From contig CANGPV010000007.1 of NCBI GenBank assembly GCA_947455935.1, positions 1 to 45,504 on the forward strand: a stretch of DNA of 45,504 nt, written 5' to 3'. Below the pieces are notes generated by a model. The model was not told where the DNA came from and did no database searches. It saw nothing but the letters and a program-made list of their open reading frames with translations. The stretch's first letter is position 1. Each line of letters opens with the position of its first letter. The DNA is from Comamonadaceae bacterium. Lineage in GTDB: Bacteria > Pseudomonadota > Gammaproteobacteria > Burkholderiales > Burkholderiaceae_C. This document shows positions 17,703 to 26,794 of the stretch, piece by piece. The translations under genes and the position numbers were made by a program.

Positions 17703-18032
17703 TCAAAGCGACTGCAAGCGGTCGGTGGAGGGTACGACTCGGGTGAGTCGTATCCCGTAGCGGTCATTCACCAGCACCACTTCGCCTTGGGCGACCACGG
17801 TTTCGTTGACCAGTAAATCCAGGGGTTCGCCAGCGATACGGTCGAGTTCAACCACACTGCCTTGGGTCAAGCGCATCAGATCTTTGATTTTGATGTTGGT
17901 TCGCCCCACCTCAATCGACAAGGTGACCGAGATGTTTTGCAGCACTTCGGGGTTGATATTGCCCGGTTGACTGACCTGAAACTCTTCGGCAGAGGGAGGC
18001 GTTTCGTCGGGGGTTGCGGTGGTGTCGTTCAT
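17703..18032 (-). CDS. fliN: FliN, flagellar motor switch protein
   Basis: The 109-residue C-ring component reads from ATG at 18032; an upstream TTG start would overlap fliM. The SpoA domain occupies residues 30-105, with the hallmark VTLSIEVGRTNIKIKDLMRLTQGSVVELD and GEPLDLLVNETVVAQGEVVLVNDRYGIRLT. It forms the lower C-ring with FliM and helps export and rotation switching. It is the last gene of the leftward fliKLMN group. The fliOPQR genes that commonly follow fliN are absent; a convergent carbonic anhydrase gene lies there instead. Confidence 0.96.
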   Translation of the reverse strand: MNDTTATPDETPPSAEEFQVSQPGNINPEVLQNISVTLSIEVGRTNIKIKDLMRLTQGSVVELDRIAGEPLDLLVNETVVAQGEVVLVNDRYGIRLTRVVPSTDRLQSL

Positions 18033-18046
18033 GGTGGTTTCCAGTC

Positions 18047-19045
18047 TCAAACTTGTCCAGGGACAATTTGCTTTTCGACCCGCACAGCCACATTGGAGCC
18101 ACGCGTGCCGATGTTGACCCCAAAGGTGGGGACGCCGTTGGCCAGGAACTGTGCCTGGTCGGGTTTCTTAAAGAAGAGCAAATCGCCTTCTTTCATATTG
18201 CGAAGATGGTAGAGCGTTGTTTTGATTTCGCCCATCATCACGCGCACATCGAGTTCGGAGTCGCCCACGGCAACGGCCAAATCTTCGCGCCAAATTTTGT
18301 CGGATTCCTCATTGCCTTCGCCACTGGCTACGCGGTTGCGTAGCAGATCACGCAAAGGTTTCAAGGTGGCATAGGGGTAGACCAGATCCATGAAGCCTTT
18401 GCCACCCGATGCCGTGGCTTCGGCATCAAAGCGGCTGAGTACCACCAAGTCGTTTTCGTCGGCAATTTGGGCAAATTGTGGATTGATTTCGGCGCTGACT
18501 TGCTCGCACTCAATGTCCAAAATAGGCGACCAAGCTTCTTTCAGCGAGCGGAAAAACACCGACAAGATGATATGGATGATGCGTGTTTCGGTGGCTGTGA
18601 ACAGTCTGCCAGGAGGCAAATCAGACACGCCTTTGCCAAAGCCGCCAAAAAAACTGTCGAGTGAACTGAACACCACATTCGGGTCGATGATGACGACAGA
18701 ATTGCCTCGCATGGGACTGATGCGAATGGTGTTGACCGACAAAGGTGCTTTGAGAGTTTTGATGTAGTCACCAAACTTCAAAATTTGCACCCGAGTGGGG
18801 TTCACGCGGGGCGTGGTGCGCAGCACTTCGAGCAATCCCAAACGAAACATCCGGATGAACCGCTCGTTGATCATGTCGATGGCAGACACATTCACGCCCA
18901 GGCTGCTGTTTTCGCTGGCCAGGTCGTGTTTGCGCACCCGGACTTTGGTGTTGAAACCGGTGTCCGATTCGAGCGATCCGTCCTTCAAGCCCTCGGCCAA
19001 GGCCGTGAGCTCTTCAGGACTGAGTAAGTTAGGTCGGGTTGCCAT
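18047..19045 (-). CDS. fliM: FliM, flagellar motor switch protein
   Basis: The 332-residue C-ring protein has an N-terminal CheY-binding-like helix, LLSPEELTALAEGL (a variant of the usual LSQDEIDALL). The middle CheC-like domain contains the FFGGFGKG (GGXG) FliG-contact loop near residues 132-139. A C-terminal SpoA domain follows. It binds phospho-CheY at the motor base and reverses rotation. It lies 7 bases after fliL and 14 before fliN. Length is normal. Confidence 0.96.
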   Translation of the reverse strand: MATRPNLLSPEELTALAEGLKDGSLESDTGFNTKVRVRKHDLASENSSLGVNVSAIDMINERFIRMFRLGLLEVLRTTPRVNPTRVQILKFGDYIKTLKAPLSVNTIRISPMRGNSVVIIDPNVVFSSLDSFFGGFGKGVSDLPPGRLFTATETRIIHIILSVFFRSLKEAWSPILDIECEQVSAEINPQFAQIADENDLVVLSRFDAEATASGGKGFMDLVYPYATLKPLRDLLRNRVASGEGNEESDKIWREDLAVAVGDSELDVRVMMGEIKTTLYHLRNMKEGDLLFFKKPDQAQFLANGVPTFGVNIGTRGSNVAVRVEKQIVPGQV

Positions 19046-19052
19046 GGAGGGT

Positions 19053-19634
19053 TTATTGCATCACAAAGGAGGTGAACATGACTTCTTCAATACCGCCAAA
19101 GTCCTCGTACTCTTCAAGCATGGCGTTCATCACGTCTTTGAGTTTGACGGCAAGCTCTTTGCGAAAGTCGGGTTTATTGACTTCAGCTTCGGTGGATTGA
19201 CGCATGATGTCAAGCATGGCTGAGCGCAAGGCGAACTCATGCTTTTTGATGTTGTCAAACACACGGGTGTCGTAGTGGGTCATGACGGCGAGTTGCACGA
19301 CCATGACTTTTTTGGAGCCTGTGATATTGGTCATCAACTCTTTTTCGATTTGAAAATAGTTTTTCTCAAAGCGGGTGGCTTCGGGCGCTTCTTTTTTCAA
19401 TTTGGATGGCGCTTCGTCCTTGGCTTTGGTGGCGGCAGCTTCGAGTTCCTCAAGCTTGTCCATGGCAGCGAGTTCAGCTTTTTTCTCGTAGTAACCAGAG
19501 AAATACAAGGTGCCGAATGCCACGCCGACCACCACCACGATGGCCAATACCGCTATGCCAGCGATCATCAATATCGGTTTTTTCTTTTTCGGCTCTTCCG
19601 TGCCTTCTTCGGGTGCTGCTGCTTCTGTTGCCAT
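19053..19634 (-). CDS. fliL: FliL, flagellar basal body-associated stator support protein
   Basis: The 193-residue protein has a short Ala/Glu-rich cytoplasmic start and a Lys cluster (PKKKKP). One membrane segment follows (ILMIAGIAVLAIVVVVGVAFG, about 20-42). The periplasmic domain is typical for FliL, with FEKNYFQIEKELMTN and a C-terminal MFTSFVMQ. It rings the stator units and supports torque. It lies between fliK (29 bases upstream) and fliM on the minus strand. Confidence 0.93.
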   Translation of the reverse strand: MATEAAAPEEGTEEPKKKKPILMIAGIAVLAIVVVVGVAFGTLYFSGYYEKKAELAAMDKLEELEAAATKAKDEAPSKLKKEAPEATRFEKNYFQIEKELMTNITGSKKVMVVQLAVMTHYDTRVFDNIKKHEFALRSAMLDIMRQSTEAEVNKPDFRKELAVKLKDVMNAMLEEYEDFGGIEEVMFTSFVMQ

Positions 19635-19663
19635 GGTTTACTCCTGTTTCATTCTGGGTATTG

Positions 19664-21433
19664 TTAGACAAATGTGTCTAACAACGAACTGTTGCTGTGT
19701 CGCGCTGCGACGCTGGTGTTGCTGTCTTGCGCCTCAACGCCATGTGCGCCGAGTGTGACACGATTGTCTTGTGCGGCTTGACGTTGACCGGATTGACTTG
19801 AGCCACCTTGCGACGACTGACGGTTATCCTGTCCTACGGAAACATATGCATTGTTCATGCCAAGTTCAGCCAAAGCTTCCTTTAGGCGGGTGCTGCCATT
19901 TTGAATCAACTCCTTGGTCAAACCATTGTCGGTCTGGAACTGGGCGCTCAATTGTCCATCACGCATTTCCAATTGCACATCCACCAAGCCCAAGCTGGCG
20001 GGCTTGAGTGCAAATTTCATTTTCCATTCACCGGCATTGAGTTGGTCGTTCATGCGACTGGCCAACTCGGTAGCTAACTTTTGGCTGAGTTTCTCAAAGG
20101 TTTGCGCCATATCTGGGTGGGTTTTCATCGCTTGGGCTGGCGCGGCGTTGTTGCTGGCCATGCTGCGGTTGCTGTTCACGCCGGTGCTGGCCATGCCTTC
20201 ATGCGGTGCCGACGTGCTGTCATCTGCTGCACTCAATTTGTCGAACTCTTCTTTGAGGCGGTCCACATCTTCGGGGCGCAAATCGGCGTCCATCATCGAC
20301 AACACAGCAAGCGTGCTGATATTTTCAGGGGTTTCGCTGACTTGCGCGGTGGCTGCGATGCTGAGATTTTGCAGTGGACTGAGTTGTTTGTCAGCCGCGA
20401 TGTCAGCGGATGCTGAGCTCCATTGCACCTGAAGGCCAATAGGCGTCAAGGGATTGCTGTCTAGTGCATTCAATGAAGTGGTTGCTTGCGCCAAGGCGCT
20501 CATGTCAGGTGCGAGGGGCAGGGCTTGTGCCAGCACCGCGTTGGTGGGCAGGGCTGCGCCGTCAGCGCTGCTCAGGGGTGGTGTGAGGCCGCCGCCCAAG
20601 GGATTCAAGTTAGTCAATCCAGCGTTTTGTGCGGACAGCAGCGTATTTGACAAAGGATTGACAGCATTTGGACTGTTCAGGTTGTTCATGGCCAAAATCT
20701 GTTGCGTGGCGGCAGCCGGCGCGCTTGCGCTGCTGTCTGTACCGGCCGCGTTACCGAGCAATGCCTGAATTTGTGAAGGGTCCAAGCCCATGGCCAGCGC
20801 GAAGTCGGTCAGACTTTTGTCGCTGGTTGCTGGCTCGGCGACAGTGATGATTTCGACGTCCGGGCTGAGCTCAATCGATTGCAGGGCTTGCCCATCAGTG
20901 GCAGCCCAAGCCTTGGTGTGGGCCTGTACAGCGCGTTTGGCCTCAAAGGCCTGGGCGCTGTTGTCCCGTTCGTCATGTATTTGCTTGGTGTGTTCATCCA
21001 CCGAGGTGTCGATGGCGTGGTGTTCTTTGTGTGGGTCTTGCGCTTTGGCCAGACTTGGCTTGGCGGATGGCAGTTGCTTGGCGTAGTGGCCCCCAGCGGT
21101 AAGTCCTGAGCCCATGCCTTGTGAGCCGGGCGCTTTGGCATGTAAATAATGGCCAGGATGGAAAGCTTGGCGCAGGGCTTGCTGTTCAAACATACCACTG
21201 CCCGCAAGGCTGGGTTTGCTGCCCAAAGTGGGCGTGGGCATGCTTTCAGTGGCAATCTCTTGCCGTTGCGGTGACTTCAGTGAGGCAATTTGGTGGCGCA
21301 AGAAGGCCGCGAAATCCTCCCCCGACTGGGTGCCCGAGGATGGGCGCGACAACACCCCGCTGAGGTCACTTACCTCGGTGGCGATTGGGTTGGCGGCTGG
21401 TGACAGGCCCGAATTCAATGCAGATAAGTTCAT
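19664..21433 (-). CDS. fliK: FliK, flagellar hook-length control protein
   Basis: The protein has 589 residues. A long, low-complexity N-terminal region rich in Ala, Ser, Gln and Thr serves as the ruler part. The conserved C-terminal switch domain contains GEWKMKFALKPASLGLVDVQ, LEMRDGQLSAQFQTDN and a following helix (about residues 455-545). It stops hook growth by switching export specificity at FlhB. A ruler of this size suits a long or bulky hook, relevant given the oversized FlgE here. It is the first gene of the leftward fliKLMN group and divergent from flhA. A sigma-54-like element precedes it. Confidence 0.9.
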   Translation of the reverse strand: MNLSALNSGLSPAANPIATEVSDLSGVLSRPSSGTQSGEDFAAFLRHQIASLKSPQRQEIATESMPTPTLGSKPSLAGSGMFEQQALRQAFHPGHYLHAKAPGSQGMGSGLTAGGHYAKQLPSAKPSLAKAQDPHKEHHAIDTSVDEHTKQIHDERDNSAQAFEAKRAVQAHTKAWAATDGQALQSIELSPDVEIITVAEPATSDKSLTDFALAMGLDPSQIQALLGNAAGTDSSASAPAAATQQILAMNNLNSPNAVNPLSNTLLSAQNAGLTNLNPLGGGLTPPLSSADGAALPTNAVLAQALPLAPDMSALAQATTSLNALDSNPLTPIGLQVQWSSASADIAADKQLSPLQNLSIAATAQVSETPENISTLAVLSMMDADLRPEDVDRLKEEFDKLSAADDSTSAPHEGMASTGVNSNRSMASNNAAPAQAMKTHPDMAQTFEKLSQKLATELASRMNDQLNAGEWKMKFALKPASLGLVDVQLEMRDGQLSAQFQTDNGLTKELIQNGSTRLKEALAELGMNNAYVSVGQDNRQSSQGGSSQSGQRQAAQDNRVTLGAHGVEAQDSNTSVAARHSNSSLLDTFV

Positions 21434-21471
21434 ATCCGTTCAATGCTTCCCATAAAAGACATAGCTTTTAA

Positions 21472-21486
21472 GCAAGAAACGTGACA
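21472..21486 (-). promoter_or_regulatory. sigma-54-like element for fliKLMN (one key mismatch)
   Basis: On the minus strand the 15 bases read TGTCAC-N5-TTGC. This resembles the flgB promoter element in the same window, but the -24 GG is GT. It ends 39 bases upstream of the fliK start. The position and similarity support a role, while the changed -24 lowers confidence. Confidence 0.45.
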
Positions 21487-21547
21487 GGCTAAGGTTTGCC
21501 GTTGGCTTAGCGGATGTTGCCGACCCGTGAAAGCGGTTGTCAAGAGC

Positions 21548-21563
21548 TGGCACATGGATTGCT
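21548..21563 (+). promoter_or_regulatory. sigma-54 promoter for flhA operon
   Basis: TGGCAC-N5-TTGCT is a consensus -24/-12 element ending about 73 bases upstream of the flhA ATG at 21637. It fits activation by the FleQ-like enhancer-binding protein encoded at 30119-31234. The downstream genes are tightly packed, so it should drive flhA-flhF-flhG-fliA and the following gene. Confidence 0.8.
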
Positions 21564-21636
21564 TCATCACCCTGAGGGCGTTGAAAAACGCTTGGAAACG
21601 TACCCTAAATCATTCAAAAACTGTGACAAAACGACC

Positions 21637-23739
21637 ATGAGCACCTTAACCCTGTCAACGATTCGACAGAATCTGACCAAGTTTGACTACACCGGATTGG
21701 GAATTCCCGTCTTGGTGTTGTTGATCATGGCCATGTTGGTGTTGCCGTTACCCCCGCTTTTATTGGACTTTTTGTTTACTTTCAACATTGTCATTAGCTT
21801 GGTGATCATCATGATCGCCATCAGCACCCGCAAACCGCTGGAATTTTCATCCTTCCCTACTATCTTGTTGTTTGCCACCATGCTGCGTTTGGCCTTGAAC
21901 GTGGCATCTACCCGTGTGATCTTGGTCGATGGCCACACCGGACACGATGCCGCAGGCAAAGTAGTGGCTGCTTTTGGCGAGTTTGTGATCGCTGGTAACT
22001 ATGTCGTGGGTTTCATCATTTTTGCGATTTTGATGATCATTAACTTTATTGTGGTGACCAAAGGTGCTGGCCGTGTATCTGAAGTGAACGCACGTTTCAC
22101 CTTGGACGCCATGCCTGGTAAACAAATGTCTATCGACGCTGACTTGAACGCTGGCGTGATCGACCAACCTACCGCCCAAAAGCGCCGCGCCGAATTGTCC
22201 CAAGAGTCCGATTTCTTTGGTGCCATGGACGGTGCCTCTAAATTTGTGAGCGGTGACGCCATCGCTGGTTTGTTGATTTTGTTGATTAACTTGATTGGTG
22301 GCTTGACGATTGGCGTGATCCAACACAATTTGTCGGTGTCTGACGCTGGCAAGATTTACACCTTGCTCACCATCGGTGACGGCTTGGTCGCGCAAATTCC
22401 TTCCCTGCTGCTGTCACTGGCCACCGCCATCATCGTGACGCGTGTCACCACCGCGGAGTCAATTTCTGAGCAAGCGCATACCCAACTGGCTAATCCAGCT
22501 GCCCTGTTTATCTCCTCCATCATCTTGGCGGCGCTGGGCTTGGTGCCTGGTATGCCCCATCTGATGTTCATCACTTTGGCCGCCGCAACAGCAGGCTTGG
22601 GTCTCTTGGTGATTCGCAGCGAGGTGGAGGAAGAAGCTGTTCAAGTAGCCGAAGCGCAAGCAGCTGCCACCACCGAATCCACCAAAGACTTGGACTGGGA
22701 TGACGTTGATCAGGTGGACCTGATTGGCTTGGAAATTGGCTATGGCTTGATTCCTTTGGTCAATGTCGAAACCGGCGGCGAGTTGATGAGCCGTGTCAAA
22801 GGTGTACGTAAAAAATTGTCAGCCGAATTGGGCTTTTTGGTTCAACCCGTACGTATCCGAGACGACTTGAACATCGACCCCGACTCTTACAACATCGTGC
22901 TCAAAGGCGTGGTGCGCGGCAAGGGTGAAATCAAGGTGGGTCGTGAGTTGGCGATCAACCCAGGTCAGGTCTATGGCGAGCTGCAAGGTACGCCCACCCG
23001 CGAACCTGCGTTTGGTTTGGAAGCCGTGTGGATCGAGTCCTCACAACGCGATTTGGCCCGTACTTTGGGCTACACCGTGGTGGATGCCAGCACCGCCATC
23101 GCCACCCATTTGAATAAAGTCTTGCGTGAAAACTCGGCTGATTTGCTCAGCCACGACGAGGTGCAGCAGTTGTTGGACAAGTTGTCAGCCCGATCCCCCA
23201 AACTGGTGGAAGAACTGGTGCCAGGCAAGTTGTCGCTGGGCGTGGTGACCCGCGTGCTGCAACATTTGTTGAACGAAGGCGTGTCCATCCGCGATATGCG
23301 CTCTATCGCCGAATCTCTGACCGAAGCGAGTGCTCGCAGCACCGACCCCGAACAGCTTGCGGCTTATGTGCGTCCCAAGTTGGGCCGCATGATCATGCAA
23401 AGCTTGGTCGACGAGTCCAGCAATTTGTCCGTGATGACTTTGGAGCCAGGCTTGGAGCAATTGCTGCACAACGTGTTGCAGCAAAGCCAGCCCGGCCAAC
23501 CCGTGGTTTTGGAGCCCAGTTTGGCTGAAAACCTGTTCAATGCCTTGCGCATGGGTGCGCGGGCCATGGAGGACGATGGCCATGCGGCTGTCCTCGTGGT
23601 GTCGCCCCTGATTCGCAGCTGGCTGTCCAAGGCGGTACGTTTCCGCGTGAGCGATTTGACCGTCTTGTCGTACAGCGAAATTCCAGATGACCAAGCGGTC
23701 AAAGTGATTCACACCGTGAACGCAACCAACCGCGGCTGA
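21637..23739 (+). CDS. flhA: FlhA, flagellar type III export gate protein
   Basis: The protein has 700 residues from ATG 21637; a longer frame from 21514 crosses the sigma-54 promoter and is not used. The first half has about eight membrane segments and the conserved cytoplasmic FHIPEP-type loop (STRKPLEFSSFPTILLFATMLRLALN is at the start of this region). The C-terminal half, from about residue 350, is the cytoplasmic domain forming the nonameric ring that docks chaperone-substrate complexes. It is the first gene of the rightward operon. flhB, commonly just upstream, is not here. Confidence 0.97.
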   Translation: MSTLTLSTIRQNLTKFDYTGLGIPVLVLLIMAMLVLPLPPLLLDFLFTFNIVISLVIIMIAISTRKPLEFSSFPTILLFATMLRLALNVASTRVILVDGHTGHDAAGKVVAAFGEFVIAGNYVVGFIIFAILMIINFIVVTKGAGRVSEVNARFTLDAMPGKQMSIDADLNAGVIDQPTAQKRRAELSQESDFFGAMDGASKFVSGDAIAGLLILLINLIGGLTIGVIQHNLSVSDAGKIYTLLTIGDGLVAQIPSLLLSLATAIIVTRVTTAESISEQAHTQLANPAALFISSIILAALGLVPGMPHLMFITLAAATAGLGLLVIRSEVEEEAVQVAEAQAAATTESTKDLDWDDVDQVDLIGLEIGYGLIPLVNVETGGELMSRVKGVRKKLSAELGFLVQPVRIRDDLNIDPDSYNIVLKGVVRGKGEIKVGRELAINPGQVYGELQGTPTREPAFGLEAVWIESSQRDLARTLGYTVVDASTAIATHLNKVLRENSADLLSHDEVQQLLDKLSARSPKLVEELVPGKLSLGVVTRVLQHLLNEGVSIRDMRSIAESLTEASARSTDPEQLAAYVRPKLGRMIMQSLVDESSNLSVMTLEPGLEQLLHNVLQQSQPGQPVVLEPSLAENLFNALRMGARAMEDDGHAAVLVVSPLIRSWLSKAVRFRVSDLTVLSYSEIPDDQAVKVIHTVNATNRG

Positions 23740-23773
23740 TAACCACCCTTTTAATTGACCAACGAGAAACACC

Positions 23774-25225
23774 ATGGAACTCAAGCGAATCATTGCCCGT
23801 GACACCCGGGCGGCCAACGAAAAGGCAGTTGCCTTGTACGGCCCCGACGTGCTTGTCATCTCTACCAGCAAGGTGAGAGGCAAAACCGAGTTGATCGTTG
23901 CTGTCGATGTCGAACCCATGAACGCTGAGGCTGCCGTTGCCGAGGTGTTTGTACCGACTGAAAAATCCTATAGCTTGTCAGCCAGTAGCGACAGCCAAGA
24001 AGCTTCCATGGCCGCCCCTGAGCCCGCCACCTTTGGCAAGGTACTCGATGACACCATGGCCTTGCACAAGCGCCAAGCCAAGCCCGCCAAAGCTGAGACC
24101 ACCGGTTTTGTGCCTGCAGCCTCATTGAAAAAAGCTGCAGAAGAGAAAAAAGCCTCTGTGGTCCCTCAAGAGACTGCCGACATCGACACAGCTACTCCCC
24201 AGGTTGCTGCCCCCGCGACGCCCGCCGCTGTGCAAGCCCCAGCGCAGCACATGGCCGAAGAACGTGACGCCTTGCGCGGTCGTGAAATCGTGCAAATGGT
24301 GCGCGACGAGCTCGCTACCTTACGTAAAGAATTCAAGCTCAGCCAACAAATGGCTTGGCAAGGCACGGGCTTGGCCCGCAACCTCATTCCCCTGCGTAAC
24401 GCTTTGCAAGAAGCTGCCATCCCTGCCGCTTTGCGGGCCTTGTTGATTGACAGCATCCAAAGTTTCGAAGACGTGGAACCGGCGATGGAAGAAATTCGCC
24501 GTCAACTTTGCCACTCCATGCAACAAAGCAGTGTGAGCGCTCCCGATCAAGGTGTGCATGTGCTGGCAGGTCCCTCGGGCGCAGGTAAATCCCTGATGGT
24601 GGCTCGCCTGGCGCAACACGCCAGCGTGACGCTGGGCAGCGAGCAAGTCGCCGTCATCAGCTACAGCGACCAGCGTGCAGGCGCTTGGAACCAAACCCAG
24701 TTGCTCAGCGCCCAGTCAGGCGTGGATTGCTTCCGTGCCAGCAACGCCACCACCTTGAAACTCCTGCTCGAAGAACATGGTCAGCGCAAGTTCATCATCA
24801 TCGACACCCCGGGTGTTCAAATGAGCGAACGCGTGGGCGAAATTTCAGCCATGTGCAAAGAGGCACAATTCCACGTGGTTCTTCCTGCAGACGCCTCCCA
24901 GTCTTCTTTGCGTCGGATGTTGTCGACGCCCCACATTCAATGGCAAAGCTTGATGATTTCTAAGTTAGACGAAGCCAGCCAGCCTTGGGCACTGATTCAA
25001 GTGCTTACCGAAGGCCATGTGGGCGTGAGTGGCGCAAGCCGCGGCGAACGCATGAGCGAATGGTCGCTGCAAATGCAAGTGGAAGAATTGGTGACGGTGG
25101 CCTTGGCGAATTTGTCGCTGGGACACGCAGACGCCCCCCAAGAAGACATGAGCAGCACGCTGGCCATGGCTTCTGCCAGAATTTCGCGTCTGGCCGCGCA
25201 ACACACAAGGTCTAGCCATGAGTAA
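23774..25225 (+). CDS. flhF: FlhF, SRP-type GTPase for polar flagellar placement
   Basis: The 483-residue protein starts MELKRIIARDTRAANEKAV, the FlhF B-domain signature. An Ala/Pro/Glu-rich linker follows (about 60-165), then NG domains. The P-loop is VLAGPSGAGKSLMVARLA near residues 260-277, the DTPG box is FIIIDTPGVQMSE, and the TKLD-like box reads ISKLDEAS. FlhF sets the polar site of flagellum assembly. Its stop overlaps flhG by 8 bases. It is a paralogue of Ffh (13149). Confidence 0.95.
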   Translation: MELKRIIARDTRAANEKAVALYGPDVLVISTSKVRGKTELIVAVDVEPMNAEAAVAEVFVPTEKSYSLSASSDSQEASMAAPEPATFGKVLDDTMALHKRQAKPAKAETTGFVPAASLKKAAEEKKASVVPQETADIDTATPQVAAPATPAAVQAPAQHMAEERDALRGREIVQMVRDELATLRKEFKLSQQMAWQGTGLARNLIPLRNALQEAAIPAALRALLIDSIQSFEDVEPAMEEIRRQLCHSMQQSSVSAPDQGVHVLAGPSGAGKSLMVARLAQHASVTLGSEQVAVISYSDQRAGAWNQTQLLSAQSGVDCFRASNATTLKLLLEEHGQRKFIIIDTPGVQMSERVGEISAMCKEAQFHVVLPADASQSSLRRMLSTPHIQWQSLMISKLDEASQPWALIQVLTEGHVGVSGASRGERMSEWSLQMQVEELVTVALANLSLGHADAPQEDMSSTLAMASARISRLAAQHTRSSHE

Positions 25226-26045
25226 CAACAAAACTACCGAAGTCATCGGCATCGCCAGCGGCAAGGGCGGGGTCGGCAAGACCACGGTCTCTATCAATTT
25301 GGCTGTGGCTTTGGCTCAACGTGGTCACGATGTCATGTTGTTTGACGCTGACTTAGGGTTGGCTAACGCGCAAATCGCCTTGGGTGCAAGGGCCGAGTAC
25401 AACCTCAGCCACTTTTTGGCGGGTCAAAAAACCCTGGAAGAAATCACCATCACCACCCGTCAAGGTATTCAGCTCATCCCTGGGGCCTCGGGGGTGCAGG
25501 AGTTGGCTGCATTAAGCCAGTTGCAAGCTGCCAGCATCGTGCAGGCATTTAGCAACTTGGGTAAAAAAATCGATTACCTCATCGTCGACGTGGCGGCCGG
25601 TATTTCACCGTCCGTTTTGGCGTTTTTGGCGGCCTGTCAGCGTCGCTTCATCGTGGTGCAAGACGACCCGTCCTCCATCGCTGATGCCTACGGCACCATC
25701 AAAGTGCTCACGCAAGAGATGAAGTTAGATGAAATTTACCTGGTTCCTAATTTGGTCGATTCCCAAACCCAAGGCTGGAAGTTGTACCAACGCTTGAACG
25801 ACGTGTGCGTGCGTTTCTTGGGCGAGTCGATTCATTATTTGACCTCCATCGAAAACGATGAAATGGTCTTGGCTGCCTTGAAAAAATACCAATCGGTGAT
25901 GGAAATGGCGCCCGGCACAGCCGCAGCACGTGACTTCCGTCGTTTGGCTGAGCTGTCAACCCAGCTGCGTGCGATCGACCATCCCTCGGGTGGCTTGCAA
26001 TTTTTCATGGAGCGTTTGCTGCAAAGCAATACGAAAAACACATGA
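25218..26045 (+). CDS. flhG: FlhG (FleN), MinD-like ATPase controlling flagellar number
   Basis: The 275-residue ParA/MinD-family ATPase has the deviant Walker A GKGGVGKTT at residues 15-23. Further motifs are VMLFDADLGLANAQIALG (Walker A' region), YLIVDVAAGIS (switch/Walker B) and a C-terminal amphipathic stretch ending FFMERLLQSN. In polar flagellates it restrains FlhF and FleQ to limit flagellar number. It sits between flhF (8-base overlap) and fliA (4-base ATGA overlap). Confidence 0.95.
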   Translation: MSNNKTTEVIGIASGKGGVGKTTVSINLAVALAQRGHDVMLFDADLGLANAQIALGARAEYNLSHFLAGQKTLEEITITTRQGIQLIPGASGVQELAALSQLQAASIVQAFSNLGKKIDYLIVDVAAGISPSVLAFLAACQRRFIVVQDDPSSIADAYGTIKVLTQEMKLDEIYLVPNLVDSQTQGWKLYQRLNDVCVRFLGESIHYLTSIENDEMVLAALKKYQSVMEMAPGTAAARDFRRLAELSTQLRAIDHPSGGLQFFMERLLQSNTKNT

Positions 26046-26794
26046 GACCTCTTTCCCCTATGAAGATGTACCAACAGGCCCGCCCGCAAGGCGAGGAGTT
26101 GGTGTTAGCCCACTTGGGACTGGTCAAGCGCGTGGCTTTGCATTTGAAGGCCCGTGTACCTGCCTATATGGAACTCGATGAGCTGATACAAGTTGGCATG
26201 ATGGGTTTGCTCGAAGCCTCGCGGGTGTTTGATCCCACCAAGGGCGTGGATTTTGAAAACTTTGCCCACAGCCGTGTGCGTGGCGCCATGCTGGACGAAG
26301 TCAGACGTTTATCGTTTTTGCCGCGTTCGGCTGTTGCTTTCAACAAAGAACACAACGAAAGCCTGCATGTCTTGTCAGCCGAATTGGGTCGTGCGCCTAC
26401 CCAAGCTGAAATGGCTGAGTACATGGGCAAAGAACTGGACGATTTCCAAAAAGAGCGTGGCAAAGCACGCCGCTTTGAAACCTATTCGCTTGAAGTTGTC
26501 ACCGAAGAGGTGATGAGCATTGCCGATGACGCCTCACACCAACCCGATGTCATGGTGGAAGAGGCCGAGTTCATGGACGCGGTCACCAACGCCATTGGCC
26601 AGTTGCCCGAGCGTGAGCAGTTGGTGATGCAACTGTATTACGTGGAAGAGCTTAACCTCAAGGAAATCGGTGAAGTTTTAGAGGTGAGTGAATCCCGCAT
26701 CAGCCAAATTTTGTCCTCAGTTGTCAAAAAACTGCGGGTGCAGTTGCAAATTGCACCTGAGGATATTTTTAAAACTGCCAGGAGCGTCTCATGA
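26042..26794 (+). CDS. fliA: FliA, flagellar sigma-28 factor
   Basis: The 250-residue sigma factor has region 2 (ELIQVGMMGLLEASRVFDP and FAHSRVRGAMLDEVR), region 3, and a region 4 ending in NLKEIGEVLEVSESRISQILSS. It directs RNA polymerase to late flagellar promoters; three strong candidates are visible in the window (27588, 31311, 35937). It is coupled to flhG at its start and to the next gene at its stop, both by ATGA overlaps. Its anti-sigma factor FlgM is at 35573. Confidence 0.96.
   Translation: MRPLSPMKMYQQARPQGEELVLAHLGLVKRVALHLKARVPAYMELDELIQVGMMGLLEASRVFDPTKGVDFENFAHSRVRGAMLDEVRRLSFLPRSAVAFNKEHNESLHVLSAELGRAPTQAEMAEYMGKELDDFQKERGKARRFETYSLEVVTEEVMSIADDASHQPDVMVEEAEFMDAVTNAIGQLPEREQLVMQLYYVEELNLKEIGEVLEVSESRISQILSSVVKKLRVQLQIAPEDIFKTARSVS

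Noticed and set aside
21514-21636. Longer N-terminus of FlhA (41 extra codons)
   Set aside because: It would run through the sigma-54 promoter at 21548-21563, and FlhA proteins begin near the ATG at 21637.
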